From Phlebopus portentosus (Eukaryota > Basidiomycota > Agaricomycetes > Boletales > Boletinellaceae), in contig JAYXKI010000004.1 of assembly GCA_037892935.1 (NCBI GenBank), forward strand, positions 1,798,001-1,862,000: 64,000 nucleotides of DNA, read 5' to 3'. Of this stretch, positions 30,706 to 41,639 are shown in pieces (position 1 is the first letter of the stretch; the number at the start of each line of letters is the position of its first letter). The notes under the pieces were generated by a model. It had not been told where the DNA came from. It searched no databases and worked only from the letters and a program-made list of their open reading frames with translations. The position numbers were made by a program, and so were the translations under genes.

Positions 30706-32586
30706 CTAATGGACATGGCTTGCTTGTTCTACAACAACTTGGCCACTGAAAAAGCTGTCGTTGGAAGTGCCTTGCGCTCCATTCATGCGCTCAAACAGCA
30801 CTCCCCATTCTACCCACCATGTGTCCGCATCGTCAAACGCATCATATCCAAATGCATCTCGGAATTCCTCCCAGGATTTGCGTAGGTAACCGTCCTCAGC
30901 GTCCGTCCAGTCCATCCGTCCTTCTTGCATCTGTGCACGCATGGATCGATCTCGCTCCTCACGCAGCGGGCCGGGTGGCAAAGCAACGAAATCGACTTTC
31001 TGATATTCCGTCTTGCACACGCTCTCGCATCGCGGCTGGCGAATCTCCTGGAACGCAGAAAGGAAGCGGCCTATCTCGTCCTTGTGCTTCAACTTTGATA
31101 ACAATCTTCCCAGAACGACCGCATCTTCGACAGCCAATGCGGCTGTGTGTGAGCTTCCGGGCTGCAATACGTGAACAGAATGGAAGGCCACTTCAGAGAT
31201 TAACACGTACATTCCATCCATGAGCAGCTTCACCGATAGCAACGACGTTCTTGTTGCTGTTGAACCAGCTCTCTAACGCCATTGTTCTATCTCCTCGTAT
31301 TCGGGCGACCTCCCCCGCTCGTCGGATAATGCGCTTGAGCCTAACAGATTAAGAGTTAAATTCCACATTAGAAAATGCTGAGCCTTACAGTGGTGCACAC
31401 TCAATGTCGACGATGTCCAGATCATCTACGGGTATCCTTCTTCTCCAGTCAAATTGGACCTCGTTATCTTCCTCGTTTCTGACAAGCGAAACTGCAAACT
31501 CCGAGTTATTTCTCTTCCTAGTGTATTTGTAAGAGCGACAAAGATCATTTATACTGGACAACTTACCACACCAAACCCTAGGACAGCCCATCCGCAACCC
31601 ATCCAGAGGTTCCACTTTCAACAGTTAGTCAAGATTATACCGGAAATCTGAAATGCGACAACAACATACTATCGGCTCCTGAATGAGCTGGCGGAATTCC
31701 TTATCATCGCCCAGCGATGATACGGGTACTGTGAACCTTTTTGTACTTTTCAAGTAAAAAAAGCGGATGCATACGAGAATAAAACTCACTGATAGCTCGT
31801 GTAGTTGATTTCTTCGTCTTCTTTTGGATAAAGGTCCAAGACAGAGCGCACAATCCCTCGATGTCCATCTCCGCCGACGATGAGATCGGCTCGTAATTCT
31901 TTTCCAGAGGCTAGCGTGACAGATGATGCTTCTGGATTCACGCTAACAACACGCGATCCAAAGTTAACTTTTGCGCCTGCTCCTATGGCGAGGTGATAAA
32001 GCATTTCAAGCAGATCCGAATGCTTCATAGAAGTTAGACCATCCGCTGCTGTGATATCACAACCTAAGGCTCACATGTAAAAGATACACCTCGCCCTCCA
32101 ATTCTTCCATTACCTTTTCATGGTAGAGAAGTTCACCCATAGCCTCCCCGGTATATGCTGAATCGATAGTCAAGCCATCTAGTAGGTGTCAATTCCCGGT
32201 ACCGCATCCTGACGAGACCTTACCAGAGTGGAATAGAATCTTTGGACATCGTCCGCTCGTTTGCTCTACTATAGCAGGACCCAGACCCCATCTGAAGAGG
32301 ATACGCGACATATTTGGAGGCACGCGGATGCCACTAGGGCTCTGCTTCCGTATCAAACCCATCAGTTGATTGAAGCATGAATAAGTGATTACCGCACCCT
32401 TCCCAAACTGTCCGCAGCTTCCATGACGAGAACATTATGGCCCGCTTGTCGTAGGCTAAAAGCAGAAGCTAGTCCAGCAACGCTGGCTCCTATAATGATG
32501 ATATCGATAGGTAGGTCGGCTTTTTGAGGCGCAGGGCCTGCCACTATGGAGCACGTTGACCCATGTCGAGGCCGACCGCTTATCAT
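30706..32586 (-). CDS. FAD-dependent monooxygenase (salicylate hydroxylase-like), copy 1
   Basis: This is a class A flavoprotein hydroxylase, probably oxidising the product of the neighbouring synthase. ATG 32586 leads to the dinucleotide-binding fold DIIIIGASVAGLASAFSLRQ (GxxxxG variant) with the acidic end VLVMEAA. After an intron with donor GTGCGG come GIRVPPNMSRILFRWG, DGLTIDSAYTGE, MKHSDLLEMLYHLAIGAGAK and the second FAD motif ADLIVGGDGHRGIVR. Later exons give WMGCGWAVLGFGV, WFNSNKNVVAIGEAAHG (the GD-type motif reads GEAAH rather than GDAAHP) and HTAALAVEDAVVLGRLLSKL. The stop is at 30706. Introns are short and keep frame, so the gene looks intact. No signal peptide or C-terminal membrane anchor is evident. 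It lies 655 bp downstream of the synthase on the same strand. Substrate unknown. Confidence 0.85.
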
Positions 32587-33240
32587 GATCTGAAATCAAG
32601 GAAGGGATGAGGAATCCCACACGTCCACATATTAAATAAGAAACAACACATCATATGGGCTAAATGATCGCACGCTGGTGTGCTTCGATCCACAGTGAGC
32701 TGTGCATTTTGTGATTGATCATTGCACATCACGGGCGTTCGCTGCGTCTGGCTCGTTACAAAATGAATGCCGATTGAACGCCCGCCAATGTATCCGTGTG
32801 AGAAAGGTATCTTAGGACGAAAAATTGAACGGTGACAGGAAACACCCATTCTCGTTTGCTTCCGGACGAGCCGGAGAGAAGACAATAACACATTCACGTA
32901 TACATAAATGCGGATCGGACTTCCTTCTAATCTTGATTATACACACTTGTACAAAGCGCGCAAAATTACACAGGACCCCGGAAAACAATGCCAGTGACAG
33001 GGGTCAAGGCATAAAATGAGGCGCTTCATTCGAGACAATTCTATACTTTTATACTTACTTATTATTTTGCAGTGGTGCAATATTACCACGGCCGCCGAGA
33101 GTCGAAGTTGATGAACGGGCGAACCTTGACCAGAATGGAAATGAGAACGGACCATTTGTGGGAAATACAAGTACATGCATGTAACGATACAATTGCTACA
33201 TACATGGCAGGAGTTCTGTAATAATACAATACAATAACAC
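32587..33240. other. Spacer between synthase stop and monooxygenase start, copy 1
   Basis: This holds the monooxygenase promoter. A GT-AG-like pair follows the synthase stop, but splicing it would still give TGA, so I do not extend the synthase. Copy 1 has two 4-bp insertions here relative to copy 2 (near 33173 and 33204), both short tandem repeats. Confidence 0.4.
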
Positions 33241-36200
33241 TCACCACTCATACGTGGGCATATGTAATCGTCGTCCCTCCGCACCGAAACGAGCCCAGTC
33301 GATGTCACATCCCCGCTCATACAGTAGGCCTAGGGTACGCTCAAAATCTCCGGGTTCAAAGTGAATGTACCTCTCTGATTTCACTGGAAGCGATGATCCT
33401 CCAAAGTGAATGATCAGATCGCACTGAGTTGCAAGACACTCAATGCCACGAGAAGTCTCGAAGTACCTGGTTCCGGCGTGAGCCCAGTATACGTGATTTC
33501 CAGCCGTATCGTTATCCAAGACGTCGCCTAGATGGCCAGATATGATTGGTATTGATGGGCGAGGTATGATCTTCCGCGGAGGTTCAGCAGATGCCAACGA
33601 CGAGTTGCGGGAAATAGTAACGCCTCCGACTTCGGAAAGCTCCTTCGCAGCCTCAAGAGTACCCTCTAGAACGTGTAGTTGGTCCGTACAGGTACCGCGC
33701 AAAGCCAGTTCTGATGGAATCCATTCCGTGAGAAGTTCTTTCAGCTTCTCGCACGATCCTTGGACCAAATACGTCTCAAGGTCGTTTTGATTAGCTTTCT
33801 GAAAGACGGATCTTATGGGCAATACTCCGGCAAATACTCCAGCAACCCATTCGCCCATTCCTTCTCCGCCAATTGCTGTAATGTTACAGCCAAGCGACTT
33901 CAAGACATTTGCGATGATTAATTGCTGGGCAAATGCGTCATAACGCTCATCCCAGTTGCCGCTTGCTACATGTGCGCGTTCCTGCTCGAGCAATGGACAG
34001 TTGATACTTTCAATCGATGTTTCACATGACGGCAATCCGAACCAGAGTCCTAGCTTTATGGTTCGCGATTTAATCCTTCGTCGTGGTCTCGGCTCGTGTA
34101 ATTCCTTTAATAGCTCTGTGGTCCAAGAATGATGATCACGAATAACCCAAGCGCGTCGTAGAGGTAGATGATCGCGGCCCAATTGACTTGTCTTACATAT
34201 GGCTTTAAACTCCGCTTCTAAGGCGCTTGGGGACATGGCAAACTCCAGATAGTTCTTCAGCAGAGATTCGAAGCTATTCTGGTCATGGGCGCTCAATAAG
34301 AACAAATGCGGAGTGGAAGATCGTTGGGAAATTTGTTCATCATTGAAATCTTCAATGATGATGTGAGCCAAGGTACCCGATAAGCCAAACGAAGAGATTC
34401 CGACTCGTCGAGGCCTGTCAATCCGTGGAAACGACGTTATACGACGAGGAACGCTAAATTTTGAGCTGGCAAAGTCGATTTGGGAATTAGGTCGACTAAT
34501 GTTTGGCTGACCAGGGACAGCGTTGTGTTCCAGACAAAGAATGCTTTTCAGGACGCCTTGGGCAATATCAGTAAATAGCCTATTGTATCATGGGCGTACG
34601 CGACTTACTTGTCAGTCCGGCTGTTTCTTCGGTATGCCCTAGAACCGCCTTAACGGCTCCAATCAACAAGGGTTGAGTTCTTTTGCCTCGAAATACATCG
34701 TCCAGAGCTTGCATCTCCACTGCGTCCCCTAGTTGCGTTCCCGTGCCATGTGCTATGTGCGAGCGTGTAAGTCAGCAAACACTAATCGGCTGCTATTTTA
34801 AAGTAACTGACTCTCAATAAGGTCAACATCCTGCTCGGAGCAAAGAGCTTTCGTCAATGTGTGATATACAAGACGGGTCTGAGCGGTCGGATTCGGAGCA
34901 AAGAATCCATTCGATCGACCATCCTGGGTTACATGACTAGCTTTGATGCTCGCGTATGGAACGCATTTCGAATCGACACTCTTCTGGATGATTAAAGCGG
35001 CGGCTCCTTCAGCAGGAAGAAAACCATCAGCTTCCTCCGAGAATGTCGCACAACGACCCGCTTTGGATGCGATTCCCGCTTTCGAACGGAAGATCGGTCC
35101 AGAAGGATGGAAGTGAGTTGTGGACGAAATGACAATTGCAGCTTCACAGTCTCCGTTCCGGATCGAGGAACATGCTAACGTGTGATGATTTGTGCATTGT
35201 TCTCATCAAAGTACCTAATGTCGAACTTACCTTGGTGAATTGCGACGGCACTGCTGGAACATGCCGTCTTGATTTCAAGCGCAGGCCCAGTTAGGTTCAG
35301 AAAGTACGATAGCCTTGCTCCAACAGCATCGTCGGAACTGCCGGAAAGAGATGAAGAATATTCTGGAAATGAACATCGGATGAGTATTGATTTGGAGCAG
35401 AAGGTGAACTTAAACAAACCATCCAAACTAAGCTCCGCCGATCTTCGTTCATGCCAGCCTGAGCTGCTCACGCTAGTGAAAACACCCCACGTCTGTCCAT
35501 TGAGAGATCGCGGTGCGATACCAGCGTCTTCGATGGCCTGGTATCCTAACTGCAAGGCAAGGCAAGCATTAGGAGGCATGCTCTCGATATCGCTGGGAGA
35601 AAGATTGAAGAAATCTCGTAATGAACTCAGGTTATCGAAATTCTCCTGGTCTAACCATGCGATTGGCGGAACGTCTTTCCAATCTAGTGTCTCCTTGTCC
35701 CATCGAGAAGGTGGGGAGATTTGTTAACGTTCTTGGAATATTTTTGGGGATCGAGTAAAGCCTCCCAGAGATCATCCAACGACCGAATGCGTCCGGGATA
35801 ACGGCAGGAAGCACCGGTTATAACAAGCGATGGTTCATTCGGCTCGGCGGGAGGATTCGCAACTCTGACCGTATCGCTAGCAGATGAGTATCTGTCTTGC
35901 TGCGAAGTATCCTCCTTCGCCGACATTTGGGTGAGGCCTATAATCAAATCGCAAATATCTTCCAAGGTCTTGAATGAATAAAGTTGCGCTGCCGAAATCT
36001 TTATGGAGAATCGTGCTTCGAGTGCTCGTGCCAACTGAACTGACGATAGTGAAGTGAGAGGAAGTTCCGAGAAGTGGACTGGTTCTCCAGAAAGGTGTTC
36101 AACGGGTATGTCAAAAATATCGGAGAGTAGATTCTCGACTGTCCTGCGAACCTCCGCACGTAATAGAAGTTGCTCATGAAGCTGCCGCGAATAAATTCCG

Positions 36201-38221
36201 GACGTATCGTCTTCATGGACCTTCGAGCCAGGCCAACTGCCTCCCGATTCGTACCAGATCTTCTTAATCTTCTTCCTGTTGAGTGTGAACTTCGTTGTTA
36301 CAGGCAGCTCGTCGACAATAACGATGTTCTCCGGGCGTATTCGCTTATCAAATGTAAGTGATCGATTCAAGTCGAGAACGAAACGGACCACCTCCTCGTA
36401 TTTGCGGGAATCGAAGGGCGTATTGGACTCGACCTTTGGCTGGAGGAGAACTACAGGTGTTTCCCTCGTTAAATTTGTGACAATAGCCGACCGTAAGATT
36501 AGAGGATGATCATTGAGCTGACGCTCAACGGCCAATGCGTCAATCTTGACGCCAGATGCAAGAACAACCATGTCGTCCATCCGTCCCAGGTATTTCAATC
36601 CTACTTTTATTTAGCACAACGAACACGAAGATGCAGATTCATAATGAACTCACCGGAGAGCTGAAGTCTATCAGGATTGGGAATAGGGACGCTGGCACCT
36701 TTAAGATAACTTGACGACCATTGCAGTTTCGCCACTTTCGCGTTCTGCTCGTACAAATCTCCGGTGCGATATATGTTCATCCCTGTTATTGGGTCTCTTG
36801 CGAAAGAATCGCTCGTTCTATTGTCGTATCTAGAAGGAATGAACTTATCAATTCAAAGGAGTCAATGGGTTGACTAAAAATACGAAGACTTTGCTATACT
36901 CACAGTGCCTCGTATAATCAATTCTCCATGGTTGTCGTTCAAGGATTCCTTTTCCAAGAACCCTTCTAGTCCAGGTGCTACTTGCAGACCGTAATCTTTC
37001 ATTGTCTGTACCGTCGCTCGTCTGATGCATATTGTTCCTGCCGCTTCCGTTGCTCCTGAGCAATCAAAGTAGGGAATAGCTTGCTCAGCGGCCCATTGGA
37101 AGACGGCCTCAGATGTAGGTGCACCGCCTACTCCGAGAGATCGCATTGCCTTCAACAGATCTAGTCCTGCAGCATCAAGATCCTTGACTATATCTGAGAA
37201 TATAGCGGGAACAACGCAAAGGGAATCCACAGGTTGATGATACCGAAGTGCTTGAAGGAGCTGAATATGCAACGGCGTCGATAACGGGGCTTGGGGAGAG
37301 GACACTTCCCTATCGAAAAATACATATGATCCTCCCGTCTCGAGAACTATACCTCTGTCCAGTGCGTCAGCTTACAGTAAGTTACCCTGATGAATAGACG
37401 TACAGTAAGGATATACAGAACTCAAAACAATGGCTTAACGAAAGCCAACCGAGATGCCGAACAGGGCGGTTGCTATAGGATGGTCCACCAAGCATCTCCA
37501 CCATCCTGGATGCGGAATGGACAAGCATCGAATGCGTGTAGGTAACCGATTTTATTGTTGTCGCGTCAATAGCAGAGCTGGTGAACAAAGATATCACTGG
37601 CGTATCGCCTCCAATGAATGGAGGCTCGTCAAGCTTCGATGCCATTTGCTCCTTCGTCACGTACAATAGCCAATTGCGAAGTGAAGGGATGAAGTCCGAC
37701 ACTCTCGAGGGCGAAACTTGTCTTGCAAACTGGATTGGAATTATATTCTCGAGACACGCGATCTCCAATCCCGCAGATAAATGAAGATGCTTTGCAGCAA
37801 TTCCTTTCAAGCTGCTAGAAATAATAATGGCGTCCGGATCGGCCGTCGATATCATTGCTGCCCAAAGACTCTGTTCGGACTTGACACTGATTGGAACAAC
37901 CGTAAACGACATGAACCATAAGGCCCATAAGGTGAGCGGGAGAAGAGCATTATTCGCAGAAATGACTGCTACTTTCCGTCGCCGAGGAGATGAGAGAGAC
38001 GGACATAAGCGGAGCAATCGCGACGGAATAATCGTAGAAGCTAGAATATAGGATTGTCGATACGTCAGACCTTGTCCAATGTCTTCAACTAGGAAGTCAT
38101 TGTCGGGCGTCACCCGAGATAGATGATGCAAAGCTGACAATAGTGTATCGTGGCGGGGACGATACTCGTTCGTTGCTGAAGAGGCAGGCATATTTAGTAC
38201 AGAAGATGTCCGCAGGAACAT
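33241..38221 (-). pseudogene. Hybrid A-T-KS-AT(degenerate) synthase, copy 1, frameshifted before KS
   Basis: About 1,500 aa when spliced, in about nine exons from ATG 38221. The adenylation domain (38.2-36.3 kb) has an A3 region reading [19 protein letters not shown], an A5-like [12 protein letters not shown], an A7 IYRTGDLY and an A8 [16 protein letters not shown]. The carrier has [18 protein letters not shown] (about 36060; Ser kept, usual D replaced by T). The KS (35.8-34.4 kb) has TACSSS (35251-35267), [15 protein letters not shown] across an intron, [14 protein letters not shown] and [13 protein letters not shown]: all three catalytic residues are present. The last ~370 aa look like KS-AT linker plus AT with GGEGMGEW (33847-33872), where GHSxGE should be. 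The protein ends MPTYEW. Copy 1 has four G (35713-35716) where copy 2 has five, which shifts the frame between carrier and KS. As written, this copy would give only A-T. Confidence 0.8.
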
Positions 38222-38963
38222 GGGATGCGTCCGCTTTAAGTCTGCAGAATCAGCTCATCTCCGGAGACAAGTGATATCCCGAGAACTCGTGTTTAACTGG
38301 GCTCATAGTTCGAGTATCCAAGACCAAGCCGAAAACGTCAGATATAATCATGCGAGAAGTTTGCAAATATACTATATCTCTCAGCATGTCGTCGACTTCG
38401 GTCTCAAATTAGCAGGTCGCACCATCATCTGGTCAACTATTGGCCGCCAATTACACACGATGGAGTTCCGCCGTTGCGGAAAGTCTTGTATCTCGAAGAG
38501 AACCCTGACATGTGTTCGTTACTGAAATTTGAATGGCGTGATGGGATCACGAAAGTTCCCGCCGCTGTGTTACTTTCGAGGCCAGAAGCTTGGGACTGGA
38601 CTTCTATCACAGTCGACATGATTTCCGAGAGTCCGAAATTCCCATACACCCGTGCACCGCCATGTGTCATTCCAGAGACACAATCACCGAAGATCAGAAG
38701 TGGTCTAGCCAATCTGACTATCAGCGCAGATACACATTGACGAGAGCAGAATTAGCACAAACCCAAAGTGTACTGCATCCGGAAAGATTTAGAGAAACGA
38801 ACTCCTAACAATGATCCGAATTCCATGCAGTCTTAGATAAACATTATAGCGTTCAAGAAATGGCTTCTCCAATAGGAAGTTTTCTCTTATCCACCGTTGT
38901 CAATCAAGTACATTTGCATATTCCAAATCAAGGGAATGGCATGGTTCTACGAGCTCAGGAAGG
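38222..38963. other. Gap between acyltransferase end and synthase start, copy 1; unexplained open frame
   Basis: This contains the synthase promoter on the minus strand. A plus-strand open frame at 38474-38740 (from MRKVLYLEENPDMCSLLKFE) has amino-acid usage like real protein, and is identical in copy 2 (55899-56165). I cannot find a partner exon or recognise a domain. Confidence 0.35.
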
Positions 38964-40697
38964 TCACGACGCGGCCAGAATCAACTCAGCCCACTTCTTC
39001 ATCCAGCCATCAACAACGCTAGACTCCACGGCCTTCTGATTATAATCTGCGCCTAACATTATACGGCCATTCCATTCGGTAATGCGGAAAAACCTGAGCC
39101 GGCTGTCCTTTAGATTTACAGAACGGTCTTACGAATATGAGTACTTACGGTCCTGGGTCCGTTTTCCCGAGTCCGACGAAGAAGTCGGTTATTTCTAGAA
39201 CAGTGTCGGCATTCTGCGGGTATCTCGGCTTGAGGTAAATCGCACCGCGTCCATCTCCCCCGAACCAGGGACCGCACGATGGTGGGGGTGGTGGAACAGA
39301 TAACATCATCTCTACTTGTTGATTCTCTATTCCGAGAAGCGCCGGAAATGCTTGTTGTCGCAAATACTCCCGTTTCACCACCTGCGCGAACTCGAGAACG
39401 ACCGACTTCAGGTTCTTGTTGATATCGCCCGCGTATTTGTCAATAATGTTTACTGGAACCTGTATAGGTGACATCCCAAGGCAGTATCCAGGGTAATCCA
39501 AGGCTCCGCGATACTCTCTCGCTAGACGTTGTCTGGAATCTACAAGCCCATAATAGATAACCACGTTCGAGGACCCCGGCTCAGGCGGATTGTCCAGAAC
39601 CGTCAATAGGGAGAGACATCCATGTGCTAGTAATACAAACCTTGCGTTAAGGCACTAATTTCTTCGAAGATTCATAATCACTGCTTACCCAGCTGATTGA
39701 CTGTCAACTTATCCGGAGCGTTTCTACAAGCTTCAACAATTGCCTTGGATTCTTCGACCGTGAACGTATAAGCAGCACGTCGAGTAGCCGGCGTATCCTT
39801 TGATTGATCATACAGGGGGCTCTTCAGCGACTTGAAAGGGTGAGCGAGCTAAAGTTGCTCAAAAAGACACCCTCCGATATCGCAACACGTGTTACTTACT
39901 GGAGCTCCTCTCGCCAAGTCTGTCATAACTTGGTTTAGTGTCTCCCAAAAGTTTGGTCCCTCTCTGGGTTCCTCCGGAAGCTCCGGTTTGATGAGGGTCC
40001 CGTTTGCGTCGAACTCCGCTGGCTCATGTCTGCGAAGGATCTCAGATGCAATAGGAAGAAGATTTTGAGTTTCTGAACCCCATTTGTGACGGTTTTTCTC
40101 TGCATCGACATAGCCCGGATCGACGATATACTTGGAGAGGTGCTCAAGGTATCTCGTCATCAGCACCTTCACGCCCGCACCATCGAAGGGAATATGAGAT
40201 GTGTACAAAAGGAGGCCGAACGATGACGGCGAGAACGGGACGGCATAAAGGAAACTCTGAGGCACGAGATCTTTCTCGGGCATGACTCCTTTCACGACCT
40301 CATATCGAAGCGTATCCAAGTCCTCGAATCCTTCTTTGAGAATAACTGTCTGTCCAGCCCAAGCTTCCGCTTCTGCTCTGTCGGCCGGTGGGGCGTAGAC
40401 GAGTAACGCAGCTGGTGCAGGCGAACCTTCGCGAGGCTCGTGAAGCATCTGAGCTGCAACAGTCGGTACATCCCAGCGAAGCGAAATCCAGGCTTTACGC
40501 GCTGTCTCGATGAAATGAGAAGTATCGATAAGTTGCGACACCTGAAAGTATACACCGAGAAACAGGTTTTGTTCTCCGTACTTGTTGAAATTCAAGACGT
40601 CCTCGAAAAGCTCTCCTCCACCGATCTCTCGTTTGACGCGACCAGGAACATTGTCGTCCTCGCGCCACCTGTAGCGGGAGTAGTCGACGGTATTCAT
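38964..40697 (-). CDS. HxxxDG acyltransferase (condensation/BAHD-like fold), copy 1
   Basis: ATG 40697 begins MNTVDYSRYRWREDDNVPG and continues GEQNLFLGVYFQVSQL. The catalytic motif HIPFDG (HxxxDG) is in exon 1, where the general-base His would be. After an intron (donor GTAAGT near 39902) come AHPFKSLKSPLYDQSKDT and FTVEESKAIVEACR, then IYYGLVDSRQRL, YPGYCLGMSPIQV and FRITEWNGRIMLGADYN. The stop is TGA at 38966. Total length is about 500 aa, typical of fungal Tri3-like O-acetyltransferases and free-standing condensation-fold enzymes. No DFGWG motif is clear. It lies upstream of the synthase in the same orientation and is divergent from the membrane protein. The likely job is to acylate a hydroxyl or amine of the cluster product. 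It appears intact. Confidence 0.8.
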
Positions 40698-41639
40698 CTA
40701 TCTATCGTGGGTGTCGTGAGAGAGCCAAGTCCCTGAAGTCTATTAAAGAAACGGTCCAGCAGGCATATTTAAGGAAGACCCTGAGGGCAAGCGAGCATTG
40801 ATTGATGACACTTTTTTTATTACCTATGGTCCTGGATGGTTAAGATGCCGGAGCGGAGAAAGTATTGGCTGGATCTGTGAAGCGAAGTTACGACGCTGCG
40901 AATCGGAACTGAATTGCTTCGCGTCATCACTCCGCAAGACAGTAGAGATGCTATCTCGGTGGAAGGGACACCATGACATGGGAAATAGAACACGCCGGCC
41001 GTCTAGCAATCTTCCAGAACGTCAACAGAAGAGGCAGAAAACAAGATTGCATTGAACAAAATTATGAGGTGTAAATCACATGATCATTTACCACACCCTA
41101 CCGGTACCACACCTTTGACCTTGCCCAGTCCTGCTGCGAACACTTCTCAAGAGGCGGGAATTTCTCATCTCCTGGTCTCAATGGACCCCAATTCGATGAT
41201 GAGTACGGTCCTAAATTACCAGGTGGAGCTACGCGATATGCGAAAGGGTACGCCTACTGTAGTGATGGAGTTGCACTCACTCACAGTTACAGAGGCCGCT
41301 CGGAGGCCACAACTCTTCATGTAAGCTATGATGACTCCATAGGTTATTTATGAAGAATACCTGCCCGTACGTATAAAGTTTGAGTTTGATCTGGCTTTTT
41401 CCTTGTCATGTGCAACTGTTGCTTTGCATCAATCAGTGGCCGATACGTGTGGGAAATAATTAGAACGTTATTCACAGCGATTTTCGGAATTGTATCAAAT
41501 AGAGCACTGCACTGTATGGGACTTGATGCTTCTATCAGCAAACCCATACACACTCTCAGAAGAACACATCAAAAGAATCACACAAACGCTCCTGTGCTGC
41601 TTTACCCCCCCTTCTTTTCCCTTAGGTTACTCGACCATC
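40698..41639. promoter_or_regulatory. Bidirectional promoter region, acyltransferase / membrane protein, copy 1
   Basis: About 940 bp separate two divergent starts. A T/A-rich motif (TTAAATATG on the minus strand) lies about 70-80 nt before the acyltransferase ATG. The pyrimidine-rich run TTACCCCCCCTTCTTTTCCC is just before the membrane-protein ATG. The open frames inside have no motif. Sequence is identical in copy 2 (58123-59064) as far as I compared. Confidence 0.4.

Noticed and set aside
33241..33320. Extending the synthase past MPTYEW through a GTGAGT...ACAG intron
   Set aside because: Splicing there creates TGA at the joined codon, and sequence beyond shows no domain.
33542..33790. Plus-strand open frame inside the AT region, present in both copies
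   Set aside because: Shadow of the synthase coding strand; conserved only because the duplicate is recent.
33241..38221. Calling the synthase SwnK (swainsonine-type)
   Set aside because: The A-T-KS start agrees, but KR, second carrier and reductase are absent, the AT is dead, and no swainsonine pathway partners are seen nearby.
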